DNA from: Deltaproteobacteria bacterium | Lineage (GTDB): Bacteria; Desulfobacterota; Desulfobulbia; Desulfobulbales; Desulfobulbaceae | Direction: 5' to 3' | Length of the DNA: 33,003 bases | NCBI GenBank assembly: GCA_013151365.1 | Contig: JAADIK010000065.1 | Span: 1-33,003, forward strand | Shown: positions 31,815 through 33,003 of the stretch, piece by piece | How the letters are laid out: every line of letters begins with the position of its first letter | How positions within the stretch are numbered: the stretch's first letter is position 1 | Notes under the pieces: model-generated | Seen by the model: only the letters and a program-made list of their open reading frames with translations | Databases searched by the model: none | What the model was told of the DNA's origin: nothing | Translations under genes and position numbers: made by a program

Positions 31815-32243
31815 TCATATATCCAGATTTTCAGGCTGTTGCGCCTGATGGGGATGATCGCTTCCTGTATAAATTTTCAGCTTCTTGAGCTGTTGCCGGC
31901 CAAGCTTGTTTTTCGGCAGCATGCCTTGAACGGCCTTGCGAATCAGCTCTTCAGGCTTTTTCTCGCGAATCTCCCTGGCGGTCTGCATGCTGATGCCGCC
32001 CGGGTAGCCGCTGTGGTGGTAATATTTTTTGTCGTCCCACTTTTTCCCGGTGAGATGGACCTTCCCGGCATTGATGACGACAATAAAATCGCCGTTATCC
32101 TGGAAATTGCAAAAGGTCGGCTTATGCTTGCCGCGCAACCGGCGGGCAATTTCCGAGGCGACACGGCCCAGAACCTTGCTGTCGGCATCCACAACATACC
32201 ATTTGCGATTTATTTCCTTTACCGGCGTATAATAGGTTTTCAT
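31815..32243 (-). CDS. rplM: 50S ribosomal protein L13
   Basis: L13 is an early-assembly protein of the large subunit. The start at 32241-32243 gives MKTYYTPVKEINRKWYVVDA, the normal N-terminus; motifs KVLGRVASEIARRLRGKHK, HSGYPGGI and RKAVQGMLPKNKLGRQQLKKL follow. The length of 142 residues equals the E. coli protein. GAGG lies eight bases upstream of the ATG. The same frame stays open to 32456, but that extension would read through the tRNA-Gly gene and is not real. RpsI follows 17 bases later, the conserved rplM-rpsI pair. Confidence 0.98.
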   Translation of the reverse strand: MKTYYTPVKEINRKWYVVDADSKVLGRVASEIARRLRGKHKPTFCNFQDNGDFIVVINAGKVHLTGKKWDDKKYYHHSGYPGGISMQTAREIREKKPEELIRKAVQGMLPKNKLGRQQLKKLKIYTGSDHPHQAQQPENLDI

Positions 32244-32278
32244 CGGCTGCGCCTCTAATTCTCCCAAAAAACAAAATA

Positions 32279-32309
32279 ACAAAAAAAGGTTCGAATGAGG
32301 TTCGAACCT
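32279..32309 (-). terminator. Intrinsic terminator after tRNA-Gly
   Basis: On the complement, AGGTTCGAA and TTCGAACCT form a 9-base-pair stem (32287-32295 with 32301-32309) around a five-base loop, followed by a run of T residues and further T-rich sequence. It starts 12 bases beyond the tRNA 3' end and before rplM. Confidence 0.88.
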
Positions 32310-32320
32310 GATAAAATCAA

Positions 32321-32395
<75 letters not shown>

Positions 32396-32426
32396 CTGAT
32401 CGTTTTCCGTACGTAGACAGCCTTAA

Positions 32427-32456
32427 AGTATAACAAGATTTTTGAATGAGTGTCAA
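32427..32456 (-). promoter_or_regulatory. Consensus sigma70 promoter of tRNA-Gly
   Basis: On the complement, TTGACA (32456-32451) is followed after 17-18 bases by TTATAC/TATACT (32433-32427), nearly a perfect housekeeping promoter. The predicted start near 32420 leaves a leader of about 25 bases before the mature tRNA at 32395. Confidence 0.85.
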
Positions 32457-32582
32457 TAAAAAATTTCATCCGTAATCGGTGCCGGCCGTAACCGGTACCG
32501 GCGCGTCCGGCAGAAAGAAAGGGTGGTCATGTGGAAGAAAAGTTGCCAATGTCAGCGAAGAAGAATATATAATAAGTATATT

Positions 32583-32764
32583 CCAGGGCGGGCGATGCCC
32601 ACAACCCAAATCAACTTCCAGCGTATCTATTTCCAGACTGCTAGGCTGTAGGCTGTTAGGGTAGGGCTAATAGCCTACAGCCTAAGCAACCTGCTGATTT
32701 GCATAAATAAAACATGATCAATTTTCTTGTTTTTTTATGACAGGAATTCAGGATTAAGGCACTA
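32583..32764 (-). repeat. Long dispersed repeat, copy B, inverted relative to copy A
   Basis: Read on the complement, this ~182-base copy matches 25012-25196: AGTGCC at the start, then CCTGTCATAAAAAAACAAGA, TTGATCATGTTTTAT, GGCT/AGCC units, ATACGCTGGAAGTTGATTTG and an end near ATCGCCCGCC. It has fewer TAACAGCC octamers than copy A and a ten-base-scale length difference after TTTTAT. It ends 57 bases before the hisB start. With the tRNA promoter region (32396-32460), it accounts for most of the 426-base gap between tRNA-Gly and hisB; nothing is recognised in 32461-32582. Confidence 0.9.
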
Positions 32765-32821
32765 ATTTTTTCAGTGGCAAAGGCCCCGGTCGGGGGCGCC
32801 GGGTCAGACAAGGAGTGAACA

Positions 32822-33003
32822 GTGGCCGATAATTTACAGCGAATTGGTGAGATAGAACGTAAAACCAGGGAAACGAACATCCGGCTCCGCCTGGACCTCG
32901 ATGGCAACGGCACGGTCGAAATCGAGACCGGAGTCGGCTTTATGGACCACATGCTGACGCTTTTCGCGGTGCACGGCTTTTTCGATCTGCAGGTTTCGGC
33001 GCA
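32822..33003 (+). CDS. hisB: Imidazoleglycerol-phosphate dehydratase (5' part only)
   Basis: HisB removes water from imidazoleglycerol phosphate in histidine synthesis. The frame opens with GTG at 32822, with AGGAG six bases upstream, and reads RIGEIERKTRETNIRLRLDL, then GNGTVEIETGVGFMDHMLTL and HGFFDLQV. The GVGFMDHML segment contains metal-binding residues of the family. The gene continues beyond the window. It lies just downstream of long repeat copy B, so its promoter is either inside the repeat or in the short remaining stretch. Confidence 0.95.
   Translation, partial: MADNLQRIGEIERKTRETNIRLRLDLDGNGTVEIETGVGFMDHMLTLFAVHGFFDLQVSA

Overview
The window reads like a GC-rich chromosomal segment of an anaerobic, Gram-negative deltaproteobacterium (Desulfobacterota; a Desulfobulbales-type sulfur-metabolising organism is my best guess). 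The basis is a complete tol operon with lipoproteins, large multi-domain sensor kinases with Cys-rich PAS and GAF modules, a cobalamin-independent methionine-synthase/MTHFR fusion, and a PilZ regulator. The taxonomic call is an inference; no rRNA gene is present. Nearly all space is explained by ordinary, well-conserved genes. I see no prophage, insertion sequence or CRISPR array.

Layout. 1-547 (-): 3' part of tlyA is cut off by the window edge; the gene uses a probable TTG start. 759-5346 (-): tolQ-tolR-tolA-tolB-cpoB envelope operon, without pal between tolB and cpoB and with a small repeat between tolQ and tolR. 5857-9629 (+): a thioredoxin-reductase-like flavoprotein and a PEGLP-type P-type cation ATPase. 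9850-17895 (+): ilvC, then an activated-methyl-cycle block (homocysteine methyltransferase/MTHFR fusion, metK, ahcY), then a small lipoprotein, a 3D-domain lipoprotein and trmFO, tightly packed. 17938-23327 (-): a three-gene two-component cluster (periplasmic-binding-domain histidine kinase, single-domain receiver, hybrid kinase). 24061-24996 (+): a VKOR-thioredoxin fusion for disulfide formation. 25210-28518 (-): a Twinkle/T7-gp4-like zinc finger-TOPRIM-RecA protein and a cyclic-nucleotide/PilZ protein. 28768-31223 (-): maf, truA, argC. 31405-32243 (-): rplM-rpsI with a strong terminator. 32321-32395 (-): tRNA-Gly(GCC) with its own consensus promoter and terminator. 32822-end (+): 5' end of hisB, which starts with GTG.

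Two families of dispersed non-coding repeats stand out. The first is a ~70-bp element with an imperfect hairpin at one end; there are three full copies and one core-only copy, and one copy supplies the stop codon of a response regulator. The second is a ~185-bp element present twice in inverted orientation (25012-25196 and 32583-32764), carrying a variable number of 8-bp units. The most functionally intriguing genes are the helicase-like protein with a degenerate TOPRIM site, the TrxB-like flavoprotein without a recognisable NADPH-binding signature, and the cNMP-PilZ fusion. Residue numbers and motifs were read by eye; family assignments rest on recognised motifs, not on database searches.
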